A stretch of DNA of 64,000 nucleotides, taken from Nonomuraea gerenzanensis. GTDB taxonomy: Bacteria > Actinomycetota > Actinomycetes > Streptosporangiales > Streptosporangiaceae. The stretch is from positions 5,642,001 to 5,706,000 of the forward strand of contig NZ_CP084058.1 in NCBI RefSeq assembly GCF_020215645.1, given 5' to 3'. Position numbers and translations under genes: made by a program. This document shows, piece after piece, positions 45,206 to 55,641 of this stretch. Position 1 is the stretch's first letter; each line of letters opens with the position of its first letter. The notes beneath the pieces are model-generated. The model was not told where the DNA came from, made no database searches, and worked only from the letters and a program-made list of their open reading frames with translations.

Positions 45206-45880
45206 TCAGGAGGCGAACAGGCGCATCGGGCGGGCGGCGTGCTGTTCAGCGGTGATGTCGAGTAGCGGCGCGGAGGCGGCGGGCAACACCTGCACGCCCT
45301 CGGCCTGGACGCGCTGCGCGGCTTCGGCGGCCAGCTCAGTGAGGTGGTCGATGTCGGCGGCCAGGTGGGCCAGGACGGCGGTGGCGTCGAAGGGGTCGAG
45401 GCTGAGCAGACGGACGGTGGCGGTGGCCGGGCCGCTGACACTCTCGTACGCGGCTGCGTAGGCGGCGTCCAGCGGCGTCAGACCGGCCGAGCGGGCGGCC
45501 AGGCCGAGGACGACGCTCTGGTGCGCGCCGCGAGGCAGGGCCGTGGCCAGGGCGTCGAGTTCGGGCGAGGGCCAGGCGGCGCGGGCGGCACGCAGCAGTT
45601 GCCGGCCGAGCTTGCGCGCGACCTGTCGCAGGGCGGGTGAGGGGGTGCGGGCGTCGGCGGCCTCCTCCAGCAGGAGCGGGTCGTATCCGGCGGTGGCCGC
45701 GGCGGCCAGGCCCGCCGCGGCCAGGCCCGCCGTGTGCAGCCGGCCGCGGCAGAACTCCCGCAGGCTCGCCACGTCGCGCACGCGTCGCGCGGCGACGGCC
45801 GCCTCGGCCCCGCCGGAGTGGGCGTGCCCGCCGGCGGGAAAACGGCCGTCGGCCAGGACGAGCAGCGCGGCACGGTTCAT
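45206..45880 (-). CDS. ureF: Urease accessory protein UreF
   Basis: 224 residues from ATG 45880. [19 protein letters not shown] and [19 protein letters not shown] are UreF motifs. Forms the UreDFG chaperone. Another in-frame ATG at 45901 has no RBS. The 3' end and following 30 bp carry a short direct repeat (GGAGGCGAACAGGC at about 45177 and 45210). Confidence 0.9.
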   Translation of the reverse strand: MNRAALLVLADGRFPAGGHAHSGGAEAAVAARRVRDVASLREFCRGRLHTAGLAAAGLAAAATAGYDPLLLEEAADARTPSPALRQVARKLGRQLLRAARAAWPSPELDALATALPRGAHQSVVLGLAARSAGLTPLDAAYAAAYESVSGPATATVRLLSLDPFDATAVLAHLAADIDHLTELAAEAAQRVQAEGVQVLPAASAPLLDITAEQHAARPMRLFAS

Positions 45881-45954
45881 CGGGCGCGGCACACCTTTCA
45901 TGCGCGGGGCGGTCGTTCGCGGGGCGCGATCAGTGGACGATCATCAGGTGGTGG

Positions 45955-47913
45955 TCAGAAGAGGAAGTACAGCTGCGCCATCGGCAGCTCACTGGCTCCT
46001 TCACCGTGGCCGGCGATCTCCTCGATCTCCTTGCCGAGCTGCTCGACCTCGGCGTCGATCCCCGTGATCTCCTCGGTCGTGGCGGTCTCCGTCCTGCTCA
46101 CGGTCTCGTCCTCCAGGCCGCCGATCATCACCTCGAAGGTGTTGGGGTCGACGCGGATGTCGGGGCGGGCGTCGTTCTCCCGCATGTCGGCCTTGAAGAC
46201 CTTGCGGGTGCCGCGGATGGGCCTGAACGGCTTGCGCACGGCGACCCGGTCGGCCAGACCGGCCTCGATGGCGGCCGCGGTGACGAAGTTGACGGAGTTG
46301 GCGGCCGGGGCCCGGCCGGTCGCTCCCCACATCGGGCGGGGCAGGATCGGCTGCGGGGTGGTGATGGAGGCGTTGGCGTCGCCGACCTGCGCGTAGGCGA
46401 TCTGCCCGCCCTTGATCACCCGGTGCGGCCTGACGCCGAAGAACTTCGGCTCCCACAGCACCAGGTCGGCGAGCCGGCCCACCTCGACCGAGCCGACCTC
46501 GTGGTCGATACCGTGCGCGAGGGCCGGGTTGATGGTGTACTTCGCGACGTAGCGGCGGGCGCGATGGTTGTCGTGCCCGTCCTGGCCCGCCTGGTCGCCG
46601 TCCAGCGCGCCGCGCCGCTCCTTCATCACATGCGCGGTCTGCCACGTCCGCGTGATCATCTCGCCGATGCGGCCCATCGCCTGGGCGTCCGACGACATGA
46701 TCGAAATCGCGCCGATGTCGTGCAGGATGTCCTCGGCGGCCATCGTGGCGGGCCGGATCCGCGACTCGGCGAACGCAAGGTCTTCTGGCACCAGCGGGTT
46801 GAGGTGATGGGCGATCATCACCATGTCGATGTGCTCCTTGACCGTGTTGACGGTGAAAGGCCGGGTCGGGTTGGTGGAGGCGGGCAGCACGTTCGGCAGG
46901 CTCACCATTTTGAGCATGTCGGGGGCGTGGCCGCCGCCGGCGCCCTCGACGTGGAAGACGTGGATGGGGTGGTCGCCGATGGCCGCGATGGTGTCCTCGA
47001 CGTTGCCGGCCTCGTTCAACGAGTCGGCATGCAGGGCGAGCTGCACGCCGGTCGCCTGGCACACCTGCAGGCAGCGGCGCAGCACGGCCGGGGTGGCACC
47101 CCAGTCCTCGTGGATCTTGAGACCGAGAATGCCCGCTTCCACCTGGTTGTACAGCGACTCGACCGACATCGTGTTGCCCTTGCCGAGCAGCCCGATGTTG
47201 ACCGGGAAGCCGTCCAGCGCCTCGAACAGCCGGGCCACATGCCAGGAGCCCGGGGTGACGGTGGTGGCGGTGCTGCCCTCGGCGGGACCGGTGCCGCCGC
47301 CGATCAGCGTGGTCACCCCGGAGGCCAGCGCCTCATGGATCTGCTCGGGGCAGATGAAGTGCACGTGAGTGTCGACGCCGCCCGCGGTGAGGATCTTGCC
47401 GTTGCCCGAGATGACCTCCGTCTCCGGGCCGATCACGAAGTCCGTGGCCGTGGGGTGCCCGTCGTGCAGCCGATCCATGGTCTCGTCGTTGTAGGCCTTG
47501 CCGAGCGCGACGATGCGGCCGTCGCGGATGGCGACGTCGGCCTTGACGATCCCCCAGTGATCCAGGACGACCGCGCCGGTGATGACGGTGTCGGGCGGCT
47601 GAGGGGCGCCGAACCGCGCCGGGTCGCGTGGCGCGCACGACTGGCCCATCGACTCCCGCACGACCTTGCCGCCGCCGAAGATGACCTCGTTGCCGCTGTG
47701 GCCGGGACCGCCGCACCAGTCCTCGGTGATCTCGATGCGCAGGTTGGTGTCGGCCAGCCGGATGCGATCTCCCACGGTGGGCCCGAACCGGTCGGCGTAG
47801 TCGACCCGGCTCAGGGGCTGATGCCTATCCTGTCGGAGTGGCTCGGGCGGCGGCGCCGACGTCGATGTCGCCGGCTCGGGTGCCGGCGGCTCAAGGGTCG
47901 GTGAGTCAGTCAC
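45955..47913 (-). CDS. ureC: Urease alpha subunit UreC, flap Cys replaced
   Basis: 652 residues against about 570, with a Pro/Ala-rich N-terminal extension of about 35 residues. Nickel ligands: His183 and His185 (DTHVHF), carbamylated Lys266 (GLKIHEDWG), His295 (LHAD), His321 (HVFHVEG), Asp409 (SSDAQAM). The mobile-flap Cys of classical ureases (VCHHL) is Ala368 here (MIAHHLN). The C-terminus is also unusual: instead of the ADG...LTCEPA strand it has an acidic Glu/Thr-rich insert before the standard end [13 protein letters not shown] 47913 overlaps ureAB. Confidence 0.95.
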   Translation of the reverse strand: MTDSPTLEPPAPEPATSTSAPPPEPLRQDRHQPLSRVDYADRFGPTVGDRIRLADTNLRIEITEDWCGGPGHSGNEVIFGGGKVVRESMGQSCAPRDPARFGAPQPPDTVITGAVVLDHWGIVKADVAIRDGRIVALGKAYNDETMDRLHDGHPTATDFVIGPETEVISGNGKILTAGGVDTHVHFICPEQIHEALASGVTTLIGGGTGPAEGSTATTVTPGSWHVARLFEALDGFPVNIGLLGKGNTMSVESLYNQVEAGILGLKIHEDWGATPAVLRRCLQVCQATGVQLALHADSLNEAGNVEDTIAAIGDHPIHVFHVEGAGGGHAPDMLKMVSLPNVLPASTNPTRPFTVNTVKEHIDMVMIAHHLNPLVPEDLAFAESRIRPATMAAEDILHDIGAISIMSSDAQAMGRIGEMITRTWQTAHVMKERRGALDGDQAGQDGHDNHRARRYVAKYTINPALAHGIDHEVGSVEVGRLADLVLWEPKFFGVRPHRVIKGGQIAYAQVGDANASITTPQPILPRPMWGATGRAPAANSVNFVTAAAIEAGLADRVAVRKPFRPIRGTRKVFKADMRENDARPDIRVDPNTFEVMIGGLEDETVSRTETATTEEITGIDAEVEQLGKEIEEIAGHGEGASELPMAQLYFLF

Positions 47914-48592
47914 GGAGCTTGCCTCCGACCTGGCCGTTCAGGCCCTCGACGACGCGCCTGCCCTCGATGGGCACCAGCTCCACCTCCAGGGGGTTAGGGG
48001 GTTCGAAGCGCACTGAGCTGCCGGCGGGGATGTTGAGCCGTTTGCCGTAGGCGGCCTCGCGGCTGGGCTCGATGGTCAGGCGGGCATTGACCTCATAGAA
48101 GTGGAAGTGCGAGCCCACCTGGATGGGACGGTCATCGGTGTTGGTGACCGTCACGGTCGTGACCTCGCGACCGGCGTTGAAGGCCACCGGGGCGGCATCG
48201 CGCGGATGGTCGATCTTTCCGGGGTGAACCGGTGTCGCCTCCTTGCTCCCTTCCGGAATGGGAAGGATGCCCAGCTTCTGTATGGGGTGGCGAAGGGTGA
48301 CCATCTTGGTGCCGTCGGGGAAGGTGGCCTCGATCTGGAGGTCGCTGATCATCTCGGCCACGCCGGGCATGACCTCGTTGTACGTGGGCAGCGGCAGGTC
48401 GTCCGGTTGATGCTTCAGCTCCATGAGGTCCGCGACGGATCTGCCGTCCCGGGCCCCTTCCAGCACGTAGGCGGTCAAGATCGCGACCGTCTCGGGGTAG
48501 TTGAGCTTCCGCCCTCGCCTTTTCCTCTTGTGGGCCACGTCCGCGGCCACATGGATCATCAGACGTTCCTGCTCATGCGGAGTCAGATGCAC
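47906..48592 (-). CDS. ureAB: Urease gamma-beta fusion (UreAB)
   Basis: 228 residues from GTG 48592 (AGGTGGCGGA upstream). Gamma part 1-100 ([49 protein letters not shown]) joined to beta part 115-225 ([46 protein letters not shown]). This gamma-beta fusion is known from Streptomyces-type and Helicobacter ureases. First gene of the operon. Confidence 0.95.
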   Translation of the reverse strand: MHLTPHEQERLMIHVAADVAHKRKRRGRKLNYPETVAILTAYVLEGARDGRSVADLMELKHQPDDLPLPTYNEVMPGVAEMISDLQIEATFPDGTKMVTLRHPIQKLGILPIPEGSKEATPVHPGKIDHPRDAAPVAFNAGREVTTVTVTNTDDRPIQVGSHFHFYEVNARLTIEPSREAAYGKRLNIPAGSSVRFEPPNPLEVELVPIEGRRVVEGLNGQVGGKLRD

Positions 48593-48849
48593 TCCGCCAC
48601 CTCGCCTTCGCTCCGCCCCGGGCTCTCCCGGGGCCCACCACGGTGCGGACACCGACCGGCCTCAGCCATGCGGCGGCCGTCGCTGGCTCCAGGCGGGACC
48701 GCAGCTCCCGCCTATGCCCACAGAACGTAACTTGATGAATACGGAGAGTGTCCTAGCGTGACGGTGAGGAGTCCATCACCAGCGTCCTTGCCTGTCACAG
48801 ATACCGCATCCGGCCGACGTGCGCGCGGGTCGGCACTCGCCTGGCTGGG

Positions 48850-49167
48850 GCCGGACCGGTGGCGTCATCTGTCACATCCACCCCCGGGTTTGCCGATCGT
48901 CGCCTTCGCTGGGCGACCGCCACCACCCGCCTGCTGCCCCGCCTGCTGGGCGGGCGCACCGCCGGGCCGCTGACATCTGCCTGGTCGCCGGCCGGGGGAC
49001 GTCTGTCCTGCCCGTGCGCGGAGTACCTGTTCAAGACCGCCTCCGCCGAGCTGGACCCGCACGGGCGAGCGTGGACGCTGCACCAGCTCCGCCATGGCGC
49101 ACTGACCCACCTGCCCGCCGTCGGCGGGCGCGGTGCCGCAGGAAGTGTGGAGGAAGCAGGCGGCTGA
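48850..49167 (+). pseudogene. Tyrosine recombinase (integrase) C-terminal remnant
   Basis: WATATTRLLPRLLGGRTAGP, CAEYLFKTASAELDPHG and TLHQLRHGALTHL match the catalytic domain of actinobacterial integrases; the HxLRH box with its catalytic Arg-His is present. The active-site Tyr and everything N-terminal are lost. A trace of a past mobile element. Confidence 0.65.
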
Positions 49168-49229
49168 TCATCAGGTGCGAGGTGTATCTGTGGGACGGGC
49201 GCAGGAGATCGCAGCGGTTGGTGGTTGTC

Positions 49230-50096
49230 GGCGAGGTCGGGGAGCTCGGTGGACAGCAGCTCGCCGGCGGCGCCGTCGAGGAGCCGGGCCATCTGTGTGG
49301 AGCGGGGGAGCATGGTCTGCTCGTAGGCGTGGACGGCTTCGTCGAGGGTGTCGTGGTGAGCGATGGCCAGGGCGAGGTCGCACGCGTCCAGCAGGGCGAG
49401 GTTGACGCCGACGCCGAGCGGGGGCATGAGGTGGGCGGCGTCGCCGAGCAGGGTCACTGTGGGGTTGTGCTCCCGGGTGTGCGGGGCGGGGCAGGGCGTA
49501 GATCGGGCGGTCGACGTAGGGGCCGTCGTTGTCGGTGATCAGCCGGCGCAGGCGGGGCGACCAGTCGCGGTAGCGCTCCAGGAGGAGGGCGCGGATGCCG
49601 TCGGTGTCTCCGATGGTGAGACCGCCGGCCGTGATCCAGTCGGCCGGGACGCGCTGGATGAGGCAGACGCGGATGTGGTGGCCGCCGTTGCGCTGGGCGA
49701 ACAGGCCGCGCTCGCCGTCGGCCGCGGCGGCGCTGCCCTGGCCGACGAGCTCGGCGAACCTTGGACCAGGCGCCGTCGGCGCCGATGACGGGATCGGCTT
49801 CGATGGTGGCGCCGCCCGCGAAGTGCAGCAGCCGGGGGCCTTCGGCGGGGCCGCTGATGTCCTGCAGCGTGTGGCCCCAGCGCACGGTGCCGGGCTGGAG
49901 CGAGTCGAGCAGCAGGTCGCGTAGAAGGCTGCGGTCGATCTCCGGTTTGAACCGCTCGCCCTCTTCGGGGATGTGGTGGAAGAGCATCGTGCCGGCCCGG
50001 TCCAGCTGGCGCATCTCCTGGCCCTCGGGCCGGTTCCCGTGATAGCCGACCAGGGCGGAGCTGCCTCCGGTGCCGGTCAACCAGTAGATCGTGGCG
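49230..50096 (-). pseudogene. TetX-like FAD monooxygenase remnant
   Basis: Collected from shifted frames of the complement: RLLHFAGG and GADGAWSKV, then (next frame) FAELVGQGSAAAADG to PIYALPRP, then (third frame) VTLLGDAAHLMPPLGVGVNL and AYEQTMLPRSTQMARLLDGA. These are the middle and C-terminal parts of a TetX-type hydroxylase. The N-terminal FAD-binding GxGxxG is missing, replaced by an alpha/beta-hydrolase start (50097-50261). At least two frameshifts and one deletion are present. Confidence 0.7.
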
Positions 50097-50261
50097 TGCG
50101 TGGCGAGTGTCGTGGCCGGCGAGCCCCAGCTGCTCGCGATCGCCGAAACCGGGGAGCGTCAGCGGATGCGCCTGGTGGCCGCGGGCGGTGAGCAGCGGTG
50201 TGACCCTTTCCCAGGCCCACGCGCCGAGGAACGAACCGCCGACGAGAACGATGGTCGACAC
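50097..50261 (-). pseudogene. Alpha/beta-hydrolase N-terminal fragment
   Basis: MSTIVLVGGSFLGAWAWERV, TPLLTARGHQAHPLTLPGFG is the first strand, oxyanion loop and second strand of an esterase. The frame breaks after about 55 codons, where monooxygenase sequence begins, so two genes have been spliced by deletion. Confidence 0.65.
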
Positions 50262-50329
50262 CCGGTCGGCTCCTTTCGATCGGTCTCCTATCGGCGCAAG
50301 GCTAGGGAGGATTGTGGACGTTTTCTGCC

Positions 50330-51093
50330 CTCATGAGGGTCGGCGCCGTGTCCCGTCCCGCGTCCTGGCGCTGCTGGAGATCCGCAAGAGCGCGGCCTGG
50401 TGCCCGCCGACGAGCTGGCTCGGCGCCTGGATGTGGACGCCCGTGGCGGTCGCCGTCGCGGTCGCGCTGGCCGGTGGCAAGGATCGGTCGGCAGGGGAGC
50501 CAGGCCCGGCCGACCGGGCGCTGGTCAAGCTCAACCGTGTCCTGCCCGCGCCGCTGCGCCGGCTCGCCACCATGGCCCTCTACCGGCACCTGGAGGCCAA
50601 GGCCGAGCTCACCCAGCTGATCGCCGACGCGGCGTTCGCCGAGATCGACTATCCCGAGCCGCCGCCGGGATGGCGTTCCCACCTACGGGTGGCCGCTCAC
50701 CTGCAGTGGACGGCCTACCAGCGCCATCCGTGGCTGCCACGGCTCGTGTCGATCACCCGGCCGGCCGCGCTGCCCGGGCAGCTCGCGTACGGGGTCTGGA
50801 CCCTGCGCGCGCTCGACGGCCTTGGCCTGGACCCGGTCACCCGCATGCACGTCTACGGCACGATCGTGAACTACGTCCGGGGACGGCGATCAACATCGAG
50901 GGGGAGGCGATCGCCGAGTTGGACACGGGGATGACCAGCAAGCAGTGGGGCAAGGCCAAGCTGTCCGTCGACGGGCCGCTGATCGCCCACTCGCGGAGCC
51001 GGGTGCCGAGCTCGATCTGGAATCGCTGTTCGCCTTCGGCCTCGAACGCCTGCTGGACGGCCTGACCATCGTGATCGCGCCGCCACGCACCTG
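50330..51093 (+). pseudogene. TetR-family regulator remnant
   Basis: ATMALYRHLEAKAELTQLIA, HPWLPRLVSITRPA and VYGTIVNYVRG match the tetracycline-repressor-type C-terminal domain; in the next frame INIEGEAIAELDTGM and in the third LESLFAFGLERLLDGL complete the usual end. The HTH before ATMALYRHL is degraded. At least three frameshifts. Confidence 0.65.
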
Positions 51094-51161
51094 ACCGGCC
51101 GGCGCCTGGCACATGGGCACAGCGCCACCACCGGCTAACCGGAACCCTGTGGCACACGTGT

Positions 51162-51548
51162 TCATCGGGCGTCGAAGGCCGTCCTGGAGTCCAGGATGCC
51201 GGCAGCGTTGTCCTCGGCCCATCCGGCCAGGTCGCGGACGACCTTGAGCAAGCTGAGCCCGCGCGGGGTCAGCGCGTAGTCGACCCGCGGGGGAGTGGTG
51301 TCATGGACGGTACGCGTCACCAGGCCATCCCGCTCCAGGCCGCGCAGTGTGGTGCTGAGCATGCGCTGGGTGATGGGCGCGCTCATCCGGCGCAGCTCGT
51401 TGAACCGCCGGGTGGTGTCGCTCAGCTGGCAGATGACGACCACCGACCACTTGTCGCCGATCCGCTCCAGCACGTCGCGGATCAGGTCGCGGCCCTGCTC
51501 GCACAGCTCCGCAACGGTGCCGTCCGCCTGGGTGACCCGGTGCGCCAT
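51162..51548 (-). CDS. HxlR-family regulator
   Basis: 128 residues from ATG 51548. VLERIGDKWSVVVICQLSD, FNELRRMSAPITQRMLSTTLRGLERDGLVTR and PPRVDYALTPRG define the family. A single N-terminal Cys (ELCEQG, about residue 17) lies where redox-sensing HxlR proteins such as HypR carry theirs. Divergent from the quinone-oxidoreductase-like gene. Confidence 0.92.
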   Translation of the reverse strand: MAHRVTQADGTVAELCEQGRDLIRDVLERIGDKWSVVVICQLSDTTRRFNELRRMSAPITQRMLSTTLRGLERDGLVTRTVHDTTPPRVDYALTPRGLSLLKVVRDLAGWAEDNAAGILDSRTAFDAR

Positions 51549-51707
51549 GGCAAGCAGTATACGAGCTATACCAGGTTCCGGCAGGGAACGGTTCTCCCGG
51601 TGATACCTAGGCAGGTCGAAGTGCCTTCTTGCCGCTTCCGCCGAGGCCATGCGACGGTACTGAAGTCGTACTAGGTATAAGAAGAGAACCACTGAGGAGC
51701 TGCGATT
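51549..51707. promoter_or_regulatory. Divergent HxlR-type control region
   Basis: AT-rich repeats in otherwise GC-rich DNA: TATACGAGCTATA (51558-51570 region) next to the regulator start and GTACT-N6-GTACT with AGGTATAAG (51655-51682) before the oxidoreductase. They are likely regulator-binding sites; exact boundaries uncertain. Confidence 0.45.
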
Positions 51708-52667
51708 ATGCGAGCGGTCGGGCTGTATGAGTTCGGCGGGCCGGAGGTGTTGCGGGTCGTGGACCTGCCGGAGCCGCATGCCGGGCCCGGCGAGGTGCGG
51801 GTGCGGGTGCGCGCGGCCGCGGTGAATCCGGCGGACACGTTGTTGCGCTCCGGCGTGCTCGCGCAGTCGTTCGCCGGGGTGCCGGCGCCGTACGTGCCCG
51901 GGATGGACATCGCCGGCGTGATCGACGAGATCGGCCCCGGCACGGAGACCACGCTGTCCGCGGGAGAGCCGGTGATGGCGATGGTGCATCCGATCGGCCC
52001 GGCGGCGGGCGGCTACGCCGAGTACGTGGCGCTGCCGGCCGGCTGGGTCGTCCGCGCGCCGGCGGGAGCCGATCACCCGGCGGCGGCGACGCTGCCCATG
52101 AACGGGCTTACCGCGCTGCTGACGCTCGACCGGCTGGCGCTCGCGCCCGGCTCGGTCCTCGCCGTGGCCGGGGCGGCCGGGACGCTCGGCGGCTACCTGG
52201 TCGAGCTGGGCGGGCAGGCGGGACTGCGCGTGGTCGCCGATGCCGCACCCGCCGACGAGGACCTGGTCCGCCGCTTGGGCGCGGCCGACGTCGTGGCGAG
52301 AGGATCCGGCGTCGCCGAACGTCTCCGGGCCCGGTATCCGGACGGTGTGGCCGCGGTCGCCGACACGGCGCTGGTCGGAGCAGATCTGCTCCGAGCCGTA
52401 CGCGACGGTGGCCAGTACGCCCGCTTCCGCACCGCCGGCGAGCCCGGCGGCCAGGAGATCGACGGCGGCGGCCGGGTCACGGTGCTGACACCGTTCGTCC
52501 CCGACTACGCGGGGCGGACGGACAAGCTGGACCGGATCCGCCTGCTCGCCGAGTCCGGCGCGCTCACCCCGCGCGTCGCGGCGGCACTGCCCGCCGAGGA
52601 GGCGGCCGAGGCGCACCGGCGGCTCGAGGCCGGCGGTCTTCGCGGCCGGCTCGTGCTCACCTTCTGA
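51708..52667 (+). CDS. NADP-dependent quinone-oxidoreductase-like enzyme (MDR superfamily)
   Basis: 319 residues. FGGPEVLRVVDLPEPHAGPG, AAAVNPADTLLRSG, VPYVPGMDIAG-like segment and the nucleotide-binding GAAGTLGGYLVELG (about 153-166). No Zn ligands, so of the QOR/crotonyl type. It probably reduces quinones or enones under the control of the divergent HxlR. Confidence 0.9.
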   Translation: MRAVGLYEFGGPEVLRVVDLPEPHAGPGEVRVRVRAAAVNPADTLLRSGVLAQSFAGVPAPYVPGMDIAGVIDEIGPGTETTLSAGEPVMAMVHPIGPAAGGYAEYVALPAGWVVRAPAGADHPAAATLPMNGLTALLTLDRLALAPGSVLAVAGAAGTLGGYLVELGGQAGLRVVADAAPADEDLVRRLGAADVVARGSGVAERLRARYPDGVAAVADTALVGADLLRAVRDGGQYARFRTAGEPGGQEIDGGGRVTVLTPFVPDYAGRTDKLDRIRLLAESGALTPRVAAALPAEEAAEAHRRLEAGGLRGRLVLTF

Positions 52668-52698
52668 CCTCACCAACCCACACATCGAAGGAGCACTC

Positions 52699-53463
52699 AT
52701 GTCCACACGTTTCGCGGAAAAGGTCATCCTCGTCACCGGTGCCACCTCGGGCATGGGCCGAGCCGCCGCCGAGCGGATCGCGGCCGAGGGCGGACACGTC
52801 ATCCTGGCCGCGCGCGGCAAGGACGCGGGCGACGCGCTGGCCGCCGAGCTCCGTGCCGCCGGAGGCGAGGCGACCTTCGTCCCCGCCGACGTCACCGTGG
52901 AGGCCGAGGCGGCGGAGCTGGTCCGGCAGGCGGTGAGCCGGTACGGCCGGCTCGACGGAGCCTTCAACAACGTCGGCGCCGCCACCGCCGCCGGCGCGGT
53001 GACGGACGTGGACGGCGACGCCTGGCACGCCGACCTGGCCCTCAACCTCAGCAGCGTCTTCTTCGGCCTGAAGTACCAGATCCCCGCGCTGCGGGCGGCC
53101 GGCGGTGGCGCGATCGTCAACAACGCCTCCGTCCTCGGCGTCACCGGGCAGGCGGGCATGGCCTCTTACAGCGCCGCCAAGCACGGGGTGGTCGGGCTGA
53201 CCCGGTCGGCGGCGCTCGACGAGGCCCTGTCAGGAATACGGATCAACGCCCTGGTCACCGGCGGCGTCGACACGCCGCTGCTGCGCGGGAACCTGGGCCC
53301 GTCGCCGGAGGAGTCCCTGCGTGCTGCCGGAGCGATGCACCCGATCGGACGGATCGCGCTGCCGGAGGAGATCGCGGCGTTCGTGGCGTTCCTGCTGAGC
53401 GACGAAGCCCGGTTCGTCACCGGCGCCGCGCTCGCCATCGACGGCGGCATGACCGCCGCCTGA
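52699..53463 (+). CDS. Short-chain dehydrogenase/reductase
   Basis: 254 residues. TGATSGMGRAAA cofactor loop (about 13-24), NNVG (about 93), catalytic Tyr157-x3-Lys161 in SYSAAKHG, and the C-terminal GAALAIDGGMTAA. Begins 31 nt after the preceding gene with AAGGAGCACTC, so the two oxidoreductases form an operon. Confidence 0.93.
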   Translation: MSTRFAEKVILVTGATSGMGRAAAERIAAEGGHVILAARGKDAGDALAAELRAAGGEATFVPADVTVEAEAAELVRQAVSRYGRLDGAFNNVGAATAAGAVTDVDGDAWHADLALNLSSVFFGLKYQIPALRAAGGGAIVNNASVLGVTGQAGMASYSAAKHGVVGLTRSAALDEALSGIRINALVTGGVDTPLLRGNLGPSPEESLRAAGAMHPIGRIALPEEIAAFVAFLLSDEARFVTGAALAIDGGMTAA

Positions 53464-53597
53464 GCTCGGAGTCTCAGAGGGATCTGTTTGTCGGATGACG
53501 CGGATCAATCGCCGATCGTCGCGGCTGGTCGCGGGTCGGTCGGGCTGCGTCGCGGAATCCAAGCGTCGTCGGTCACCCAATCACCTCGCGGTGCGGT

Positions 53598-54023
53598 TCA
53601 TGCATCCGCCTCGCCGGTGGCCTGCGGTGGTGCCGGTGAGTGAGGCGATGCCCGTAGGAATTGGAGGGCCTCCTGCACTGACGGCTCCACCTGGAACACG
53701 GCCCGCAGACCGGTGATCGTCAAGATGCGCTCCACGCGGGCCGGGAGCCGCGTCAACACCAGGGCGCTGCGCTGTTCGCCGCTCTGGCGCAGCAGCAGCA
53801 CCAGTACGCCGACGGCTGCGGAGTCGCAGAACGTCACCCCGCCGAGATCCACCACCAGCCCGGCCGCCGGTGTCGCCTCCCATGCTGCCTTCACCCGCTG
53901 GTGCAGCACAGCGGCGCAGGCGTGGTCGAGGTCTCCGGCCGCGCGTGCGACGATGAAGCCCTCGTGCGAGGCGATCGAGACAGTGCATCGTTCAGCAGGT
54001 TCGGCTGTCTCCTGCACGTTCAT
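53598..54023 (-). CDS. STAS-domain anti-sigma factor antagonist
   Basis: 141 residues (start at ATG 54023; ATG 54032 also in frame). STAS pattern: FIVARAAGDLDHACAAVLHQ, GLVVDLGGVTFCDSAAVGVL with the Ser that anti-sigma kinases phosphorylate, and LTITGLRAVFQVEPSVQEAL. A SpoIIAA/BldG-type partner-switching protein. No cognate anti-sigma kinase gene nearby. Confidence 0.85.
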   Translation of the reverse strand: MNVQETAEPAERCTVSIASHEGFIVARAAGDLDHACAAVLHQRVKAAWEATPAAGLVVDLGGVTFCDSAAVGVLVLLLRQSGEQRSALVLTRLPARVERILTITGLRAVFQVEPSVQEALQFLRASPHSPAPPQATGEADA

Positions 54024-54446
54024 GGTGTCCATCATCCGGCATACCGCCGCCGGCATTCGAACATCTCGCAGGCGCGCCTTGCCGTTTCTCGCCAGGAATG
54101 GGTCAGGCCACGGCGGGGGATGTCGCTTTGAGGGGTGCGCCATCCCGCTGCCCTGGGAGCAAGAGTTCTGGCCACGGCCGTGGTCTGTGAATCGATTCTC
54201 TGATCCGGTTTCTGCCGGATAAGCGGTGAGCCGGTGGGTGCGAGTGTTGGGTGGGTGTGCCGCCGGGATGGGCCGGACGCTGGAGGCTTGGGTGACGGGG
54301 CGGAGCGTGCCCCGTCGACGCTGTCTCGGCCAGGACACAGAAGTCGGGCGGATGTCCCTTGGCCGGCGTCGCACGTGCTGCGGCCAGCCTGGCACCAGCA
54401 CATGCTCGGTCTCCTGCGCGCGACCAGGCCCGGGAAACGGCGTTGA
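54024..54446. other. Intergenic stretch, nothing supported
   Basis: Contains the STAS gene promoter region and otherwise only shadow frames. No hairpin or repeat stands out. Confidence 0.4.
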
Positions 54447-55640
54447 TCAGGCGGCGATGTGCTCCGGACGGACGCCCAAGCCGATGAAGCGGCCCAGGAG
54501 GTGGCGCAGTGGCGGCAGTGCCCTGAACGCCGTGAAGATCGGTGGCACGTGCTGGGTCGTGTCGTCGCTCAGGCTTCTCGGATAGAGATCGCGCAGGAGC
54601 CCGACCTGGAAGGCTTGGGTGATCCTCGCGGCGCGTTCTCTGCGTGACTGCACCCGGGCCAGGTCGGCGTCGCGGGGCCGGCCGCCCCGGGCGAGCAGCG
54701 GGCCCAGCAGGTTGGCGGTGGCCACCGCGTCCTGCACCGCCAGGTTGATGCCCACGCCGCCCGCGGGTGACATGGCGTGGGCGGCATCACCGATGCACAG
54801 CAGCCCTGGCCGGTGCCAGCGGGGCAGCCGGTCCACCCGGACGCTCAGGTGGTGTAACGCCTCCCAGCCGTTGATCGCCTCCATGCGGTCGCGCAGGGCG
54901 GGGGCCAGGTGCGCCACCCGGCTCCGGAACGCCGGGAGCCCGGCGGCCTTCAACCGGTCGAAGGCGTCCGCCGGGATCGCATAGGCGATCTGCCAGTAGT
55001 CGCCACGATCGATGGAGATCAGCGCCCCCTTGCCGCCTTGAAAGAAGGGCACTTGGTCCTGGGGGCGGCGGGGTAGGTGGAACCACAGCACGTCCATGGG
55101 GGGCGAGGCGCTGACTGGGGTGAGGCCGGCGCGGGCCCGTACGGTGGAGTGGCGGCCGTCGGCGCCGAGCACCAGGTCGGCCCGCACCTTCACGGGGCCG
55201 TCGGCGGTGTCGGCCAGGACGCCGGTCACCCGCCCCCGCTCGGTGAGGAGCTCCGTGACGTGGGCGCGCCGCAGGAGCCGGAAGGAGGGGTAGGCCGTGG
55301 CCTTGCCGGCCAGGAAGTCCAGCACGTCCCATTGCGGCATGAACGCGATGTAGGGGCAGCGCACGTTCAACCGGCTGAAGTCGGCGAAGGTGACGTCCCT
55401 GCCGCCCATGTTGACCGTCACCTGGGCCATCTCGCTGTGCGGGAGGGTGAGGAAGTCCTCGATCCAGCCCAGCTCGGCGATCAGTTCGAGAGTGGAGGGG
55501 TGGACGGTGTCGCCGCGGAAGTCGCGCAGGAAGTCGGCGTGTTTCTCCAGCACGATCACATCCACGCCCTGGCGGGCGAGCAGGAGACCAGCCATCATGC
55601 CCGCGGGGCCGCCCCCGACGACACAGCACTGTGTGCGCAT
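54447..55640 (-). CDS. TetX-like FAD-dependent monooxygenase
   Basis: 397 residues from ATG 55640. GGGPAGMMAGLLLARQG (8-24), RGDTVHPSTLELI with the Arg that contacts FAD, LVLGADGRHSTVRARAG and CIGDAAHAMSPAGGVGINLAVQDA (about 290). Hydroxylates a bulky aromatic or polyketide compound. Starts one base after the TetR stop and is presumably repressed by it. Confidence 0.92.
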   Translation of the reverse strand: MRTQCCVVGGGPAGMMAGLLLARQGVDVIVLEKHADFLRDFRGDTVHPSTLELIAELGWIEDFLTLPHSEMAQVTVNMGGRDVTFADFSRLNVRCPYIAFMPQWDVLDFLAGKATAYPSFRLLRRAHVTELLTERGRVTGVLADTADGPVKVRADLVLGADGRHSTVRARAGLTPVSASPPMDVLWFHLPRRPQDQVPFFQGGKGALISIDRGDYWQIAYAIPADAFDRLKAAGLPAFRSRVAHLAPALRDRMEAINGWEALHHLSVRVDRLPRWHRPGLLCIGDAAHAMSPAGGVGINLAVQDAVATANLLGPLLARGGRPRDADLARVQSRRERAARITQAFQVGLLRDLYPRSLSDDTTQHVPPIFTAFRALPPLRHLLGRFIGLGVRPEHIAA

Positions 55641-55641
55641 C

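Noticed and set aside
51162..53159. 665-residue minus-strand open frame
   Set aside because: Only its last 128 codons (the HxlR gene) look like a protein; the rest is antisense to the oxidoreductase and SDR genes.
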